Of a DNA stretch of 64,000 bases, positions 62,169 through 64,000 are shown in pieces. Source of the DNA: Sphingobacteriia bacterium (GTDB taxonomy: Bacteria; Bacteroidota; Bacteroidia; Chitinophagales; Chitinophagaceae). Where the stretch lies: NCBI GenBank assembly GCA_947452295.1, contig CANGCK010000009.1:1-64000 (forward strand), read 5' to 3'. The notes under the pieces are model-generated. The model was not told where the DNA came from, ran no database searches, and saw only the letters and a list, made by a program, of their open reading frames with translations. The translations under genes and the position numbers were made by a program. Position 1 is the stretch's first letter, and the number at the start of each line of letters is the position of its first letter.

Positions 62169-64000
62169 ATGACTATTAGTTACAATTGGTTAAGTGAGTA
62201 TTTTCCCGAAGCATTAGAACCGGCTCAGTTATCGCATATCCTTACATCTATTGGGTTAGAAGTAGAAAGTTTAACCCAATACGAAAAAATAAAAGGTGGT
62301 TTAGCAGGATTGTTAATTGGTGAAGTGCTCGAATGTAACCCACACCCTAATGCAGATAAATTAAGGCTAACCTTAGTAAATACAGGTGGTGAAGCGCCTT
62401 TGAAAATAGTTTGTGGTGCGCCCAATGTTGCCAAAGGGCAGAAAGTGGTTGTTGCTCCGGTTGGCGCCACCATTTATCCGCTTACCGGCAACCCTATTAC
62501 CATGAAGCTGGCAAAAATTAGAGGGGAAGAAAGTCAAGGTATGATTTGTGCCGAAGATGAAATTGGAATAGGCCAAAGCCACGATGGGATTATCATATTA
62601 CCTGAAACGGCAGTTCCTGGCACTCCTGCTGCTAAACTATTTAACCCTTATTCCGATTGGATATATGAAATTGGACTTACCCCCAATCGGATGGATGCAA
62701 TGAGCCATTTAGGCGTTGCCAAAGATGTATGTGCCTATCTTACCCATCATCAAAGAGATACAAAAGTAAAATCTCCCTTTAACAACAATTTTAAGATTAC
62801 CAACAATAGTTTGCCAATAAAAGTCACTGTAGAAAATACAGAAGCCTGTCCCCGGTATGCGGGTGTAACCATTAGCGGTGTTACTGTAAAACCGTCTCCC
62901 GAATGGTTGGTAAACAAGCTTACTGCAATCGGACAACGCAGCATCAACAATATTGTAGATATTACCAATTATATTTTACACGAAACCGGACAACCATTAC
63001 ATGCATTTGATGCAGCGGCAATTACCGGCAATGAAATTGTGGTGAAGAATTTACCTACAGATACCACATTTATTACGTTAGATGATAAAGAAAGGAAATT
63101 ACATGTAGAAGATTTAATGATTTGCAATGCAACAGAGGCCATGTGTATTGCCGGTGTTTTTGGCGGAGCGAAAAGTGGCGTAACCGAAGCTACAACAGCC
63201 ATATTTTTAGAGAGCGCCTGCTTTCAGTCTACTGACATTCGAAAAACCTCCATCCGACATGGATTAAGAACAGATGCTGCTACAAGATTCGAAAAAGGAA
63301 TCGATATTTCTAATAGTGTTACAGTTTTAAAACGTGCGGCAGCATTAATCATTGAAGTTGCCGGCGGAGAAATATCCAGCGACGTTACAGATATCTACCC
63401 GCATCCCAAAGAAAAAACCACAGTTACTATTACCAATCATTACCTCAAAAAATTAAGCGGTAAAAATTATCATGCTGATAAAGTTAAAAATATACTGGTT
63501 GCATTAGGATTTAACATCGTTAGAGAAGGATTGGATGAATTAGTGGTAGAAGTTCCGTACAGTAAACCCGACATTAGTATACCCGCAGATATAGTAGAAG
63601 AAATTGTACGAATTGATGGATTAGATAATGTAGAAATCCCTACTACCATAACTATTAGTCCGGCTATTGAGCAACATAGCATTAAAGAAAATTTGCGCGA
63701 AAAAATTGCTAATTTTTTAGTAGGCAAAGGCTTTACCGAAATTGTTACCAATTCAATTACCAATAGTAAGTATTTCGATGAATCGGTGGGTGCTACTATG
63801 GTAAAAATGATCAACAATTTAAGTGCAGAGCTAGATGTACTTAGACCATCAATGTTAGAAAGCGGACTAGAAACCATTGCCTATAACCTCAACAGAAAAA
63901 ACAACAATTTACAATTATTTGAATTTGGTAAAACCTATAGCACCAAAGGAGAGTCGTTTTCTGAAGAAGAACATTTTTGTTTGTTTACTACAGGTAATAA
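62169..64000 (+). CDS. pheT: Phenylalanyl-tRNA synthetase beta subunit, 3' end missing
   Basis: Beta chain of the alpha2-beta2 PheRS, which charges tRNA-Phe. The frame is open from the ATG to the window edge (610 complete codons of the usual 800 or so). Visible parts are MTISYNWLSEYFPEAL, the tRNA-binding OB fold (NPHPNADKLRL, VVCGAPNVAKGQ-like), the B3/4 editing domain region with SIRHGLRTDAATRFEKGID, and the B5 DNA-binding-like fold. The catalytic-core-like C-terminus is cut off by the window. pheS is not adjacent upstream. Confidence 0.96.
   Translation, partial: MTISYNWLSEYFPEALEPAQLSHILTSIGLEVESLTQYEKIKGGLAGLLIGEVLECNPHPNADKLRLTLVNTGGEAPLKIVCGAPNVAKGQKVVVAPVGATIYPLTGNPITMKLAKIRGEESQGMICAEDEIGIGQSHDGIIILPETAVPGTPAAKLFNPYSDWIYEIGLTPNRMDAMSHLGVAKDVCAYLTHHQRDTKVKSPFNNNFKITNNSLPIKVTVENTEACPRYAGVTISGVTVKPSPEWLVNKLTAIGQRSINNIVDITNYILHETGQPLHAFDAAAITGNEIVVKNLPTDTTFITLDDKERKLHVEDLMICNATEAMCIAGVFGGAKSGVTEATTAIFLESACFQSTDIRKTSIRHGLRTDAATRFEKGIDISNSVTVLKRAAALIIEVAGGEISSDVTDIYPHPKEKTTVTITNHYLKKLSGKNYHADKVKNILVALGFNIVREGLDELVVEVPYSKPDISIPADIVEEIVRIDGLDNVEIPTTITISPAIEQHSIKENLREKIANFLVGKGFTEIVTNSITNSKYFDESVGATMVKMINNLSAELDVLRPSMLESGLETIAYNLNRKNNNLQLFEFGKTYSTKGESFSEEEHFCLFTTGN

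Noticed and set aside
63470-63877. 135-codon minus-strand ORF near the right edge
   Set aside because: Antisense to pheT, which has a continuous, recognisable frame through this region.

Overview
The window reads as chromosomal DNA of a Bacteroidota bacterium, most likely of the Chitinophagaceae type. This rests on low GC, scarce Shine-Dalgarno sequences, TAnnTTTG promoter elements (the Bacteroidota -7 box), a PorT-like type IX secretion protein beside ubiE, BshA of bacillithiol synthesis, DUF5916 and Reg_prop/Y_Y_Y proteins, and START-like and EI24 proteins of Bacteroidota type. It holds about 53 protein genes. I found no rRNA, tRNA, CRISPR array, prophage or insertion sequence. Most of the window is ordinary core genome; the accessory signal lies in two places, 14.2-18.2 kb and 41.5-51.5 kb.

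Region by region. 0-4.7 kb (minus strand): SRP GTPase ffh, ribosomal protein S16, rimM, dinB and a 1-Cys peroxiredoxin, with a 23-bp tandem array abutting the ffh stop codon. 5-11.8 kb (plus): START-like protein, LptF/G-type permease, Tat-exported superoxide dismutase, OsmC, CDF metal transporter, M20 peptidase, S4 RNA-binding protein and trmD. 11.8-14.1 kb: CBM9-like/DUF5916 outer-membrane protein. 14.2-18.2 kb: an accessory island of an AAA-DUF4143 ATPase and two divergent Fic proteins. Each of the three carries a winged-helix-like segment and has its own distinct set of repeated palindromes directly upstream. 18.2-23.2 kb (minus): large exported Asp-box propeller and transglutaminase-like proteins. 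23.3-27.3 kb (plus): adenine deaminase, uracil phosphoribosyltransferase, EI24 membrane protein (apparently CTG-initiated) and a tetrapyrrole-methylase-fold methyltransferase. 27.3-41.4 kb: mixed housekeeping genes (M28 peptidase, bshA, class III aminotransferase, gamma carbonic anhydrase, rsgA, ubiE-porT, dihydroorotase, MutS-like ATPase, YifB).

41.5-51.5 kb is a six-gene co-directional operon that looks like one signalling device. Two large periplasmic-propeller sensors are fused through one membrane helix to cytoplasmic SpoIIE/PP2C phosphatases. They are followed by an RsbW-type kinase, a STAS antagonist keeping the phosphorylatable Ser, a GAF-PAS-adenylate cyclase-HD fusion and a TMEM175-type K+ channel. 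A strong terminator ends it. No sigma factor is present, so I infer that the partner switch may act on the cyclase and channel; this is untested.

51.6-64 kb: TrpB2-type tryptophan synthase beta, then a minus-strand run (PhoD-like phosphatase, CoA-binding protein, CDGSH protein, dnaX, GNAT-like protein, L,D-transpeptidase, rsmE, dnaB), and the 5' three quarters of pheT running off the right edge.

Non-coding structure includes a dispersed hairpin repeat (ends in CGTCTCTAC) joined in two copies to AT-rich ACTTTTT-type tracts, several clear intrinsic terminators, and G/C homopolymers of 7-10 bp. Domain calls are from reading translated sequence; no database search was run.
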